40,466 bases of DNA from Bacillus coahuilensis m4-4 (GTDB lineage Bacteria; Bacillota; Bacilli; Bacillales; Bacillaceae_K). The translations under genes were made by a program, and so were the position numbers. The stretch lies in assembly GCF_000171615.1 (NCBI RefSeq), contig NZ_ABFU01000024.3:1-40466 (forward strand). Reading direction: 5' to 3'. Positions 1-7,206 of the stretch are shown here, one piece after another. A model generated the notes under the pieces. The model did not search any database. It saw only the letters and a list, made by a program, of their open reading frames with translations, and was not told the DNA's origin. The stretch's first letter is position 1, and every line of letters starts with the position of its first letter.

Positions 1-248
1 TTATAAGGGTAAGATGGATAGGGTTGATATCCTGGACCAACGCCAGGGTAAGGTGGATAGGGCGGATATGGTGGTGGATATGGGCCGTATGGTGGGCAGC
101 ATGGTCTATTTGTAAACGCTGCACCAGCCAAACCACCTATCGCAAGTCCTCCAAGGAATGGAATTGCTCCAAAAAACGGAAAAAACGGGAAAAAACGTTC
201 ATCTTGTCTATATTGATATCTAACTGGGTATTGGCTTCTTCTAAGCAT
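1..248 (-). CDS. Small Pro/Tyr/Gly-rich protein, C-terminus cut by window edge
   Basis: I do not recognise a named family. The frame opens at an ATG (246-248) behind a good GGGAGGAG site and stays open to the first base of the window, giving 82 residues with no stop. Three parts are visible: a basic/aromatic N-terminus (about residues 1-18, Arg/Tyr/Gln rich), a central Gly/Ala/Phe-rich hydrophobic segment (about 19-47) that could contact a membrane, and a low-complexity tail dominated by Pro-Tyr repeats after a Cys-Cys pair (from about residue 53). Such tails are common in small surface or spore-associated proteins of Bacillus, but that role is inference only. A 95-codon frame on the opposite strand is a shadow of this gene. 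Confidence 0.6.
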   Translation of the reverse strand, partial: MLRRSQYPVRYQYRQDERFFPFFPFFGAIPFLGGLAIGGLAGAAFTNRPCCPPYGPYPPPYPPYPPYPGVGPGYQPYPSYPY

Positions 249-369
249 ACTAACTCCTCCCTTCTACATTTATCATATGGAAGGAAAACGAGCATGAGCC
301 TGTCTAGATAAAGGTTGGGCATATAAAAAGATTATTTTCATACACCTCCCTTACTTATCATAAAGTACA

Positions 370-1233
370 TTAAATAGCACGAATAGCGAAGAGTGTAATT
401 TCGGGCTTTGCTAAAAAACGTAAAGGTAAGATCGTTGTTCCTATACCACGGTTTACATATAACGTTAACGTATCATTAACATGATAGAGCCCTTCTCGGT
501 ATAGCTTACTTTTAACGGGAGTTAAAACTGGCCCTAAAATGGGAAGTTGAATTTGTCCTCCATGACTGTGTCCGCTTAATTGCAAATGTATTTTATGATT
601 TTTTGCTTCAATGGCAAAATCAGGAGCATGAGAAAGTAACAATGTGAACTGATCCTTTTTTGAAGAAGGAAGTGCTTTGGTTAAATCTGGAACGCCATAA
701 ACCGGATCATCTACTCCACTAATAAAGAAGGAATCTCCATGGCTATTACGAATTTCATGAAAGCTATTATTTAGATATGTGATATTAGCCTCTCGATATA
801 TGTACTCAATTCTTGTCGCACTAGACGAAAATGCATGATCATGATTCCCCTTCACTGCGTATATTCCGTAAGGGGCTTGAAGTAACCGAAGCAATCGAAT
901 TAATTCTAATGACTCTGAAAAATTTTCGGTCGAATCGAATAAGTCTCCTGTAAATACAATAAGATCTGGTTGCAAGCTATTGATTTTATCCACTAATGTA
1001 CCGAATTGACTACAATTATATTGAAAACCTAAATGTGTATCGCTGAACTGTAGAATTTTCATGTCGTGAAAACTGTCTGGAATAGGAGCATCTAGTGTTA
1101 ATTCTGTTATAGATAGACTTCTTGGTTCAATAAAGCGTGAATAAACGTATCCAACCGTTGGAACTGAGAGTATAATAGATAAAGAGCGTATGGATTTTTT
1201 GATGAACTGTCTTCTGTTTATCATTTCATTCAT
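370..1233 (-). CDS. ykuE: YkuE-like metallophosphoesterase with Tat signal
   Basis: Calcineurin-type binuclear metallophosphoesterase of 287 residues. The metal-binding blocks are all visible in order: SDTHLG (Asp65/His67), GDLFD near residue 97, GNHDH, a later His in LLSHAPDF, and GHSHGG. The N-terminus carries a twin-arginine motif (RRQFIKK, residues 7-13) followed by a hydrophobic stretch, so export by the Tat route is expected; B. subtilis YkuE is a known TatAyCy substrate found at the cell wall. Start ATG at 1233 follows GAGGTG at good spacing; a second ATG (1224) lies just downstream. The physiological substrate is not known from sequence. It is transcribed away from fadH, as in B. subtilis. 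Confidence 0.93.
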   Translation of the reverse strand: MNEMINRRQFIKKSIRSLSIILSVPTVGYVYSRFIEPRSLSITELTLDAPIPDSFHDMKILQFSDTHLGFQYNCSQFGTLVDKINSLQPDLIVFTGDLFDSTENFSESLELIRLLRLLQAPYGIYAVKGNHDHAFSSSATRIEYIYREANITYLNNSFHEIRNSHGDSFFISGVDDPVYGVPDLTKALPSSKKDQFTLLLSHAPDFAIEAKNHKIHLQLSGHSHGGQIQLPILGPVLTPVKSKLYREGLYHVNDTLTLYVNRGIGTTILPLRFLAKPEITLFAIRAI

Positions 1234-1348
1234 TTGGGCACCTCTAACTAATTTATGAACTTGAAAACAGTTTATGGTAAAATAGCTCCTTAGTAAAGAA
1301 TTAAGAGTAATAGTCTGATAGGTAAACTCTAGTCACTACTTAGAATAA

Positions 1349-1454
1349 GGCTCTGTTAAACAACGCTGTTGATTTCCGCAGGAGTCTTCGCCATTTTGCT
1401 CCAATCAACTGCTGAAAATTAATAGTAAAAGTCATCAATACTCTCTAACAAAGC
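1349..1454 (-). repeat. Short dispersed repeat, copy A (internally deleted form)
   Basis: About 106 bp with imperfect terminal inverted repeats (GCTCTGTTA at one end, TAACAAAGC at the other). Read on the minus strand it begins with a degenerate arm, passes through TTGATTGGAGCAAAATGGCG and ends GCGGAAATCAACAGCG then TTGTTTAACAGAGC. The same blocks in the same order occur at 3894-4107, where about 108 extra bases sit between them. It has no coding capacity and resembles the short non-autonomous repeats scattered between genes in many Bacillaceae. Confidence 0.7.
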
Positions 1455-1480
1455 ATAGAATGAAGAAGGGGGAGCTAATT

Positions 1481-1702
1481 GTGAGTAATCAGCATGCTAC
1501 CTATGACATAATGATTATACCTTTAGATATAGGGGATGTTCGTTTATACATCAAAGGATTCAAAGAAGAGAAATTTGGAGAAGTTACGCTTTACTATAAA
1601 AGTGTCGTGTTAAGAAATAAAGGAAGAAACAGAAAGAAAACCATGATAAAATGTCTATCTCAACTACATGAATCTCTCGTTAGTGATGAGAAACGATTAT
1701 GA
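1481..1702 (+). CDS. Hypothetical 73-residue basic protein
   Basis: Not recognised. I choose the GTG at 1481 over the in-frame ATG at 1460, because AGGGGGAG lies 6 bases before the GTG while the ATG has no usable site and overlaps the end of repeat copy A. The product is small, with an aliphatic N-terminal half (beta-like pattern around residues 10-25) and a strongly basic C-terminal half (a run of Lys/Arg near residue 50), and no Cys or membrane segment. It is monocistronic and closed by a strong terminator right after the stop codon. Function unknown. Confidence 0.6.
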   Translation: MSNQHATYDIMIIPLDIGDVRLYIKGFKEEKFGEVTLYYKSVVLRNKGRNRKKTMIKCLSQLHESLVSDEKRL

Positions 1703-1706
1703 TTTT

Positions 1707-1748
1707 AACGCTTTAACTTGTATTTGGGTTAAAGCGTTTAATTTTTTT
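1707..1748 (+). terminator. Rho-independent terminator of the 73-residue gene
   Basis: Perfect 11-bp stem AACGCTTTAAC (1707-1717) with GTTAAAGCGTT (1728-1738), 10-base loop, then a T-rich tail. Confidence 0.85.
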
Positions 1749-1875
1749 CTTTGCCCTTTTCTCCGTATTTTCATAGTTCGTTGTTTATTTAGTAAAACTC
1801 TTTCAATGACCTAAGGAAATTGCTTAGTATTTTCAAAGGGAAAGTGGAAAAAAGCCCAAAAATCAAAGATTTATT

Positions 1876-1907
1876 CAAAAATTCGGGGAGCTGTGTTTAA
1901 TAGAGCT
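1876..1907 (+). repeat. Possible end remnant of the dispersed repeat
   Basis: The block with CGGGGAG followed by TGTTTAATAGAGCT matches the right end of repeat copy B (CGGGGAG, then TTGTTTAACTGAG) with a few differences. No left end is found nearby, so this would be a decayed fragment. Confidence 0.4.
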
Positions 1908-1935
1908 ATTTTTTAAAAAACTAACTTAAAGCAAA

Positions 1936-1949
1936 AGATAACGCTTTCA
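1936..1949 (+). promoter_or_regulatory. Possible cre (CcpA) site upstream of fadH
   Basis: AGATAACGCTTTCA agrees with the 14-base cre consensus TGWAANCGNTNWCA at 12 positions, including the central CG and right half. It lies just upstream of the FadR-like box, where it could add carbon catabolite repression to fadH. CcpA occupancy is inference. Confidence 0.45.
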
Positions 1950-1974
1950 CAAGGTGTGTTTCTGTGTTAGAATA

Positions 1975-1992
1975 TGACTGAATATTCATTCA
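1975..1992 (+). promoter_or_regulatory. FadR operator of fadH
   Basis: TGACTGAATATTCATTCA is a near-perfect inverted repeat matching the TGAATGA/TCATTCA operator of the Bacillus fatty-acid degradation repressor FadR (YsiA), which is released by long-chain acyl-CoA. It sits 20 bases before the fadH start codon, just after a possible -10 (TAGAAT, 1968-1973), so bound FadR would block the promoter. Confidence 0.8.
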
Positions 1993-2012
1993 TTTTACTA
2001 AGGGGGATTAAG

Positions 2013-2771
2013 ATGGAGAAAGTGGTCATTATCACAGGTGGTTCTAGCGGCATGGGGAAATTTATGGCGATGAAGCTAGTAGAGGAAGGGGCCTCTGTTG
2101 TCATTACCGGAAGAGATGTAGATAGACTTAAAGCAGCAGCAGATGAAATAACAGGACCAGGCAGTATTGAAACCTTTCAAATGGATGTTCGAAATATAGA
2201 AGATTTAGAAAAGCTGGTTCAATTTACACATGATCGGTTTGGTACCATCGATAGCCTTATCAACAATGCAGCAGGAAACTTTATCGTTCCAGCTGAAAAA
2301 TTATCGGTAAACGGGTGGAATGCCGTTATTGATATTGTTTTAAATGGTACATTTTATTGTTCCAAAACAGTAGGAGAATACTTTATTCAACATGGTAAGA
2401 GCGGTTCAATTTTAAATATGGTAGCTACATATGCATGGGGAGCAGGAGCAGGTGTCATTCACTCCGCTGCTGCTAAAGCGGGAGTATTATCACTTACTAG
2501 AACCCTTGCGGTTGAGTGGGGAAGTAGATATGGTATACGTGTTAATGCTATTGCACCAGGTCCAATTGATAAAACGGGTGGAGCTGAAAAGCTATGGACA
2601 TCAGAAGAAGCCGCACAACGCACAATTGCAAGTGTTCCATTAAAAAGGTTAGGCCAGCCAGAGGAAATTGCTGAATTAGCTTATTTCTTACTTTCTGATA
2701 AAGCTGGATATATAAATGGGGAATGCGTCACAATGGACGGTGGTCAGTGGTTAAACCCACATCCATTCTAA
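2013..2771 (+). CDS. fadH: 2,4-dienoyl-CoA reductase / SDR enzyme FadH
   Basis: Short-chain dehydrogenase of 252 residues (B. subtilis FadH/YkuF has about 254). The N-terminal dinucleotide motif TGGSSGMG follows the first strand, NNAAGNF is the typical NNAG region, and a conserved C-terminal GG(Q/E) segment is present. In place of the usual SDR Tyr-x3-Lys there is an HSAAAKAG block, as in the decarbonylating dienoyl-CoA reductase branch of the family, which supports this subfamily. It reduces 2,4-dienoyl-CoA during beta-oxidation of unsaturated fatty acids in the cytoplasm. Start ATG at 2013 follows AGGGGG by 6 bases; the longer frame from 1974 would translate through the FadR operator. Monocistronic, closed by a strong terminator. 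Confidence 0.9.
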   Translation: MEKVVIITGGSSGMGKFMAMKLVEEGASVVITGRDVDRLKAAADEITGPGSIETFQMDVRNIEDLEKLVQFTHDRFGTIDSLINNAAGNFIVPAEKLSVNGWNAVIDIVLNGTFYCSKTVGEYFIQHGKSGSILNMVATYAWGAGAGVIHSAAAKAGVLSLTRTLAVEWGSRYGIRVNAIAPGPIDKTGGAEKLWTSEEAAQRTIASVPLKRLGQPEEIAELAYFLLSDKAGYINGECVTMDGGQWLNPHPF

Positions 2772-2796
2772 AATTTAGTGAAATACCATGTAAAAG

Positions 2797-2828
2797 AAAC
2801 TCTTTCGACAAATACGAAAGAGTTTTTC
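2797..2828 (+). terminator. fadH terminator
   Basis: AAACTCTTTCG (2797-2807) pairs perfectly with CGAAAGAGTTT (2815-2825) across a 7-base loop and runs into T residues. Confidence 0.85.
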
Positions 2829-2894
2829 TGTGTGAACTTGTATAGTTCTCCGTATCCTTGTCAAACTATAAAAAAGAGGACGAAAGGAGAATTT

Positions 2895-3116
2895 ATGAGT
2901 CAATATATTCTAGTCCTATGTGTTCTAGTTGTTTTGGTTTTAATTGCTTCATTCATCTATACGCTGAAGGTCCCAAAGCAGCACAACGAAGAGCAAGATA
3001 AAAGTATTCCACAATCTGTTAAAAAACATGGGATTCTAGCTAATCCTATATTTTTGACCTATATTGTTGCAGGTGTCTTGATTGCATTCTATATTATTTA
3101 TTTGATAGCTGGATAA
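2895..3116 (+). CDS. Small two-helix membrane protein
   Basis: Not recognised. 73 residues with two clear membrane segments, about residues 4-23 and 50-72, joined by a charged linker rich in Lys, Glu and Gln. The ATG at 2895 follows AAAGGAGA at normal spacing; an upstream extension to 2778 would read through the fadH terminator and is rejected. The 3' end overlaps the convergent glutaredoxin-like gene by 23 bases. Function unknown. Confidence 0.65.
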   Translation: MSQYILVLCVLVVLVLIASFIYTLKVPKQHNEEQDKSIPQSVKKHGILANPIFLTYIVAGVLIAFYIIYLIAG

Positions 3117-3345
3117 GGCTAATGACTTGTTCTAGCTTATCCATGTCTACACCTCTTATAACGATATCCCCATATTCTATCGTGGGTGTAGCAGAAGAGT
3201 GTAATACTGATATCATATGGTTTCTAGCTCTCGCGTCATTTTTTACATCATGCTGTTGGTATGGGACTTGATTGTCTTCTAGATATAATTTAACAAATTG
3301 ACACGGGGGGCAACTAGGCTGGGTATAGAGTTGTAAAGTTTTCAA
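3094..3345 (-). CDS. Glutaredoxin / NrdH-like thiol protein
   Basis: 83-residue thioredoxin-fold protein with the redox motif CPPC at residues 12-15 after the first beta strand, a cis-Pro in the SATPTIE segment and a C-terminal helix: the layout and length of glutaredoxin/NrdH-like proteins. It probably reduces a disulfide partner in the cytoplasm; which one cannot be told. The start is a TTG at 3345 with AGGAGG nine bases upstream, and no ATG is available in frame there. The 3' end overlaps the convergent membrane-protein gene, so neither has its own terminator in the usual place. Confidence 0.8.
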   Translation of the reverse strand: MKTLQLYTQPSCPPCQFVKLYLEDNQVPYQQHDVKNDARARNHMISVLHSSATPTIEYGDIVIRGVDMDKLEQVISLIQLSNK

Positions 3346-3515
3346 TAATCTGTTCCTCCTTGTCTATATTTTTGGTATTATGAAAGATGAACTCTAAAAA
3401 TATCCTTACATAGTATAATAACTGATAACGTGATTGAAAAGAAATCAGCAAGGCTTACTTGCATTATCGCTTAAACAATGTAAAAATTGAGTTCGTGAAT
3501 GAAAGGAGAGGTCGT

Positions 3516-3761
3516 ATGTCTCAATTATTAGGAATTATTCAAAGACTAAAGTCTATGCAAGAATCAGGTGAAAGTGGAGATATTCCTCAACGATACTTCG
3601 AGTTAGAAGGAAAGAAGCTTTGTCAGGTTAAGTATTTTCCTGCAACAGACACGTTTGAATTGGAAGTATACAACGATGATAAGAAGCCTAGCAAATATCC
3701 GTTTGATGATATTGACATAACTGCTATTGAAATTTTTGAATTATTGCAAGAAGGAAAATAA
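3516..3761 (+). CDS. ykuJ: YkuJ family protein (DUF1797)
   Basis: 81 residues closely resembling B. subtilis YkuJ (79 residues): MSQLLGIIQRLKSMQE helix, then QRYFE, a C-x-VKYF strand, a FELEVY strand and the closing IEIFELLQ. The family is a small cytoplasmic alpha/beta protein of unknown function. Start ATG at 3516 lies 6 bases after GGAGAGG; the longer frame from 3459 lacks a ribosome-binding site. Genomic position between fadH and darB matches B. subtilis. A terminator overlaps the stop codon. Confidence 0.9.
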   Translation: MSQLLGIIQRLKSMQESGESGDIPQRYFELEGKKLCQVKYFPATDTFELEVYNDDKKPSKYPFDDIDITAIEIFELLQEGK

Positions 3762-3787
3762 GGGCACATTGCTCTTATTTTTTTTGT
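3755..3787 (+). terminator. ykuJ terminator
   Basis: AATAAGGGC (3757-3765) pairs with GCTCTTATT (3771-3779) with one G-T pair, followed by a run of eight T. The stem includes the stop codon. Confidence 0.8.
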
Positions 3788-3893
3788 CTCTGTTAATCGG
3801 CAGTGATTGAGTTCTGTACCATGTTTCCCTTCCAGCAAGGCATTGCCACGTCCTCAAAAGAAAATCCCTTTTATTTCTTTCGAATATGATTTT

Positions 3894-4107
3894 GGTTCTG
3901 TTAAAGAGTGATGTTGATTTTTGCTGTTTACTAGCTATTGATTGGAGCAAAATGGCGAAAACTCCTCGAAAGTGCTGTGGCCATTCAGTTAAACGTATTC
4001 GGTTCTACGGGAAGTAGCGTTTGTTCGAAAAGCGTATGCGGCTTCATCGATTCCCAGCGGAAAGCGAAGTCTTTATGCGGAAATCGGGGAGCGTTGTTTA
4101 ACTGAGT
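3894..4107 (+). repeat. Dispersed intergenic repeat, copy B (full-length form)
   Basis: About 214 bp filling most of the gene-free stretch between ykuJ and the DUF1659 gene. Ends are imperfect inverted repeats (GGTTCTGTTAA left; TTAACTGAGT right). Contains TTGATTGGAGCAAAATGGCG, a central block with GGAAAGCGAAG, and ends GCGGAAATCGGGGAGCG then TTGTTTAACTGAG. Shared blocks, in order and reversed, form copy A at 1349-1454. No coding frame of note. Confidence 0.7.
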
Positions 4108-4184
4108 TTACACTTTTTTTGAAGACCCTGTCCTTTTTTTTGTCCCTCTGACTACTTAAAGGGTGTAGGGAGGAGGTGAAAACA

Positions 4185-4400
4185 ATGGCTCAAGTAAATC
4201 TGAAAGAATCTAAGCTTCGATTAGAGTATGGTGGAGAAATAAACGAAAAAGGTGTACAAAAAATTATTGCTAAAACGTATGGAAACATCCGGCTCAATGC
4301 TTCAGCAGATGATCTACATTTAGTAGCCCAAGCTATCGCTTCGTTAAGTAGTCGACCGTTATTAAATGTAGAAAAATCAGACAATTTTGACGTTCTTTAA
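4185..4400 (+). CDS. DUF1659 family protein
   Basis: 71-residue protein with the DUF1659 pattern: a strand-rich N-terminus (KLRLEYGG), IAKTYGNIRLNASADDL, then VAQAIASLSSRPL. No membrane segment, no Cys. The ATG at 4185 follows AGGAGG by 8 bases, so the GTG at 4176 inside that site is rejected. First gene of a three-gene cassette (DUF1659, DUF2922, YvrJ) that recurs in Bacillaceae; the biochemical role of all three is unknown. Confidence 0.85.
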   Translation: MAQVNLKESKLRLEYGGEINEKGVQKIIAKTYGNIRLNASADDLHLVAQAIASLSSRPLLNVEKSDNFDVL

Positions 4401-4441
4401 TAACTTGAACGTTACAATGTTTTAAGAAAGGAGGAATTAAG

Positions 4442-4660
4442 ATGGCAAAGGTATTAGAACTTCAATTTTTAAATAATGCAGGAAAAACAACAACCGTTTC
4501 GATTGATGAACCAAACGAACCTATTAATGCTTCAGCGGTTAAAAATGCCATGGAAACCATAATCGCTTCAACCGTTTTCCAAACGTATGATGGTCCGGTT
4601 GCATCGATTAAAGGTGCGAGACTAGTAGATAGAACGGTTACATCTTATGAATTAGTTTAA
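4442..4660 (+). CDS. DUF2922 family protein
   Basis: 72 residues with the DUF2922 layout: a first strand (VLELQFLN), a second (KTTTVSIDEP), a helix (ASAVKNAMETIIASTVF) and a final pair of strands (ASIKGARLVDRTVTSYELV). Start ATG follows AAAGGAGG. It lies 41 bases after the DUF1659 gene in the same direction and should be co-transcribed. Function unknown. Confidence 0.85.
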   Translation: MAKVLELQFLNNAGKTTTVSIDEPNEPINASAVKNAMETIIASTVFQTYDGPVASIKGARLVDRTVTSYELV

Positions 4661-4664
4661 GTGT

Positions 4665-4697
4665 TAGGTAGCGGACGGATCAATTGTCTGCTACCTA
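4665..4697 (+). terminator. Hairpin between DUF2922 and YvrJ genes (partial terminator or processing site)
   Basis: TAGGTAGCGGAC (4665-4676) pairs with GTCTGCTACCTA (4686-4697) with one G-T pair. The following sequence has only a broken T-run, so full termination is doubtful; attenuation or 3'-end stabilisation is equally possible. Confidence 0.55.
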
Positions 4698-4727
4698 TTC
4701 TTTATTAAAAGGAAAGGAGGAGAAAGC

Positions 4728-4865
4728 GTGAATGAAATAGCTGTATTACTATCTGAAGTTGGGTTTCCAGTTGTTGTAACGCTCTATCTTTTACACCGCA
4801 TTGAAGCGAAGTTAGAAGCGGTAATTACATCCATTCAAACCCTTTCAGAACGTTTAAGCGCTTAA
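4728..4865 (+). CDS. YvrJ family small membrane protein
   Basis: 45-residue protein that starts at a GTG with AAAGGAGG six to eight bases upstream. It has one membrane helix (about residues 4-22, with the family hallmark GFPVVVTLYLL) and an amphipathic Glu/Lys tail (HRIEAKLEAVITSIQTL). This is the YvrJ family (Pfam), third member of the cassette with DUF1659 and DUF2922. It may anchor or signal at the membrane, but no function is established. Confidence 0.85.
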   Translation: MNEIAVLLSEVGFPVVVTLYLLHRIEAKLEAVITSIQTLSERLSA

Positions 4866-4872
4866 TGAAGGA

Positions 4873-4903
4873 GGCAATCTCAAGTTAGAGATTGCCTTTT
4901 TGT
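4873..4903 (+). terminator. Terminator of the DUF1659-DUF2922-YvrJ cassette
   Basis: GGCAATCTC (4873-4881) pairs perfectly with GAGATTGCC (4888-4896), 6-base loop, followed by TTTTT. Confidence 0.85.
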
Positions 4904-4922
4904 CTGTTCAATATAATATGTT

Positions 4923-4952
4923 TTCACTATTATTCTTGTCCTATGCTAAAAT
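4923..4952 (+). promoter_or_regulatory. Likely SigA promoter of darB-ccpC
   Basis: TTCACT (4923-4928), 18-base spacer, TAAAAT (4947-4952) preceded by TG one base away (extended -10). Located about 38 bases before the darB start codon. Confidence 0.4.
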
Positions 4953-4989
4953 ATAAGAGTAAGTCACATGGGATAAGGGGTTTTAACAC

Positions 4990-5436
4990 ATGTTAACGAT
5001 AGAAAATAAAGAGTCATTTCAGCCTGAAATAAAGGATTTAATGATTTCTGCTGAGAAAGTGGCCCATGTTCAATTAGGCAATACATTAGAACACGCTCTA
5101 CTTGTACTAACCAAGAGTGGTTATTCTGCTATTCCAGTTTTAGATCCAAAATATAAATTACATGGCCTTATCAGCTCGAGTTTAATTACTGATAGCCTTT
5201 TAGGGATAGAGCGGATTGAATTTGAATTATTAGAAAAGAAAAAAGTAGAAGATGCTATGAAAAAAGAGATCGCTACGGTCACCTTACAAACTAAATTCGT
5301 AAAAGCACTTTCTCTAGTAGTGGATCACCCATTTTTGTGCGTGGTAGATCAGGAGCAGAATTTCGAAGGGATTTTAACAAGACGTTCCGTATTAAAGGTT
5401 TTAAATCGATTTGTGCATACGGGTGAGTTTAAGTAA
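4990..5436 (+). CDS. darB: c-di-AMP receptor DarB (YkuL), CBS-domain protein
   Basis: 148 residues made of two CBS motifs (about residues 15-75 and 85-142), the size and layout of B. subtilis YkuL/DarB (147 residues). From work on B. subtilis, DarB binds c-di-AMP and, when free of it, activates the (p)ppGpp synthetase Rel and pyruvate carboxylase, so tying potassium/c-di-AMP status to stringent and anaplerotic control. The sequence shows the conserved SGYSAIPVLD loop of CBS1 and the ILTRRSVL end of CBS2. It lies 11 bases upstream of ccpC and is probably co-transcribed with it. Confidence 0.9.
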   Translation: MLTIENKESFQPEIKDLMISAEKVAHVQLGNTLEHALLVLTKSGYSAIPVLDPKYKLHGLISSSLITDSLLGIERIEFELLEKKKVEDAMKKEIATVTLQTKFVKALSLVVDHPFLCVVDQEQNFEGILTRRSVLKVLNRFVHTGEFK

Positions 5437-5447
5437 GGGGAAGTTGT

Positions 5448-6323
5448 ATGACAATGTCAGAGTATGAATTATTAGTCGTATTGGCGGAAGAAATGAATAT
5501 GAGAAAGGCTGCAGAACGACTTTTCGTTTCACAGCCCGCACTTTCGCAACGATTACAATCTATAGAGAAAAACTGGGGACAACCATTATTTCTTCGCTCT
5601 CAAAAAGGATTATCCTTAACACCGGTAGGAGAAAAGGTAGTTCAATTCGCTAAGGAAGTGTTACTTAGAGAAGAACGAGTAAGAGAAGAGATTCAAAGCT
5701 TGCATAGTGAAGTGCATGGAACATTAAAAATCGCCTGTGCATCAATCGTTGGACAAAATTGGTTACCACAAGTGCTAAAACGCTTTGTTAAAAGGTACCC
5801 TCATGCAAAAATTTCTTTAATTACTGGATGGAGTTCAGAAATATTAAAAGCCCTTTATGAAGATGAAGTCCATATTGGAATTATAAGAGGAAGGCCAGAT
5901 TGGAAAGGGAAAAAGATTCATCTTTTTAAAGATCCTCTCTACTTAGTTGATCAAGAAATAGTGAATATTGATGAAATAGGAAAAACAGATCGCCCCTTTA
6001 TCCAATTTAAAAGCGACTCTAACTATTATCAGCAAATACAAGAATGGTGGCACCAAGAATTTAAAGCTGTCCCAAACCGAACGATCGTTGTCGATCAAAT
6101 TGAAACATGCAAACAAATGACATTTAATGGAATTGGTTATGCGATTCTACCAGGTATTACGCTCTCCAAACAAACAGATGTTGTATCAAAAATACCGTTA
6201 AAGAATGAACATGGCCAAGCTTTGTACAGAGATACCTGGCTTTTAGGATATGAATCGTCATTTAAATTACGTCAAGTAGAGGCATTTGTTGAAGTTGCTA
6301 ACGAATTCTTGTATGATTCATAG
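5448..6323 (+). CDS. ccpC: LysR-type regulator CcpC
   Basis: 291-residue LysR-family protein: N-terminal winged helix-turn-helix (MRKAAERLFVSQPALSQRL, about residues 17-35) and a C-terminal ligand domain. Residue-level similarity to B. subtilis CcpC is high throughout, for example SLITGWSSE, HIGIIRG and VDQIETCKQM. CcpC represses the TCA branch genes citZ and citB and responds to citrate. Start ATG at 5448 has AAGGGGAAG upstream; a second ATG two codons on is also possible. Follows darB closely and precedes dapH, the B. subtilis order without ykuNOP (flavodoxins), which are absent here. Confidence 0.93.
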   Translation: MTMSEYELLVVLAEEMNMRKAAERLFVSQPALSQRLQSIEKNWGQPLFLRSQKGLSLTPVGEKVVQFAKEVLLREERVREEIQSLHSEVHGTLKIACASIVGQNWLPQVLKRFVKRYPHAKISLITGWSSEILKALYEDEVHIGIIRGRPDWKGKKIHLFKDPLYLVDQEIVNIDEIGKTDRPFIQFKSDSNYYQQIQEWWHQEFKAVPNRTIVVDQIETCKQMTFNGIGYAILPGITLSKQTDVVSKIPLKNEHGQALYRDTWLLGYESSFKLRQVEAFVEVANEFLYDS

Positions 6324-6371
6324 AGGAGATGAACATACATCTCAATTTAACGCCACGAGGAGGAGTTATTT

Positions 6372-7081
6372 ATGAAAATGATGGATGCAAATGAGATTAT
6401 CTCATTTATTCAAAATAGTACAAAGTCTACACCAGTAAAAGTATACATAAAAGGGAAACTGGCTGAGATTGAATTTGATCAATCGCTTCAAACGTTTTTA
6501 AATGGTGATACAGGTGTGATTTTTGGTGAGTGGGCGACGGTTGAAAAGTTTTAACAGAGCAAAAAGATAAAATCGAAGATTATGTTATAGAAAATGATCG
6601 TCGTAACTCAGCTATTCCTTTACTTGATATGAAAGGGATCAAAGCTCGTATAGAGCCAGGTGCGATCATTCGTGATCAAGTTGAAATTGGAGATAATGCT
6701 GTTATTATGATGGGAGCATCCATTAACATCGGATCTGTGATTGGTGAAGGCACAATGATTGATATGAATGTAGTATTAGGTGGACGTGCAACTGTAGGTA
6801 AAAATTGTCACATTGGTGCAGGTTCTGTGTTAGCGGGGGTAATTGAGCCACCTTCAGCTAAACCTGTTGTGGTTGAAGACGATGTAGTAGTAGGTGCGAA
6901 TGCTGTTATTCTTGAAGGTGTTACCGTTGGTAAAGGTGCAGTTGTGGCAGCAGGTGCAATTGTTATTGATGATGTGCCTCCATACACAGTAGTTGCTGGT
7001 ACACCAGCTCGCGTTATTAAAGAAATTGATGAAAAAACGAAGAGCAAAACAGAAATTAAACAAGAGTTACGTCAACTCTAA
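6372..7081 (+). CDS. dapH: Tetrahydrodipicolinate N-acetyltransferase DapH (frameshifted as read)
   Basis: Acetyl-CoA-dependent acetylation of tetrahydrodipicolinate, the first step of the acetylated diaminopimelate route to lysine and peptidoglycan. The first 59 codons (starting [19 protein letters not shown]) match DapH, then a stop follows. The rest (from about 6555) continues in the next frame with an N-terminal [17 protein letters not shown] block and a long left-handed beta-helix of hexapeptide repeats ([15 protein letters not shown] onward), ending in [11 protein letters not shown]. Adding one A to the four-A run at 6544-6547 restores about 236 residues, the normal length. A strong AGGAGGAG precedes the ATG. 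Loss of function would be harmful, so a read error is the likeliest cause. Confidence 0.92.
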
Positions 7082-7132
7082 GTTAAAAGCTTGTTAAGTG
7101 AGACAAGTACCATTTGGATCATTCATATGAGT

Positions 7133-7163
7133 AAAAAGGCAGCTAATGACTAGTTGCCTTTTT
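7133..7163 (+). terminator. Terminator between dapH and dapL
   Basis: AAAAAGGCA (7133-7141) pairs with TGCCTTTTT (7155-7163). The loop can extend the stem. It would uncouple much of dapL transcription from dapH, so some read-through or a separate promoter is needed. Confidence 0.6.
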
Positions 7164-7206
7164 ACAGGTTGGAATTAAACCTGACCTTTTGAAAGGAGTG
7201 AAAAAT

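Noticed and set aside
24..311. 95-codon plus-strand frame at the left edge
   Set aside because: Trp-rich composition arises from the Pro/Tyr-rich gene on the minus strand.
7082..7206. Lysine or other riboswitch before dapL
   Set aside because: The only structure is a simple terminator hairpin.
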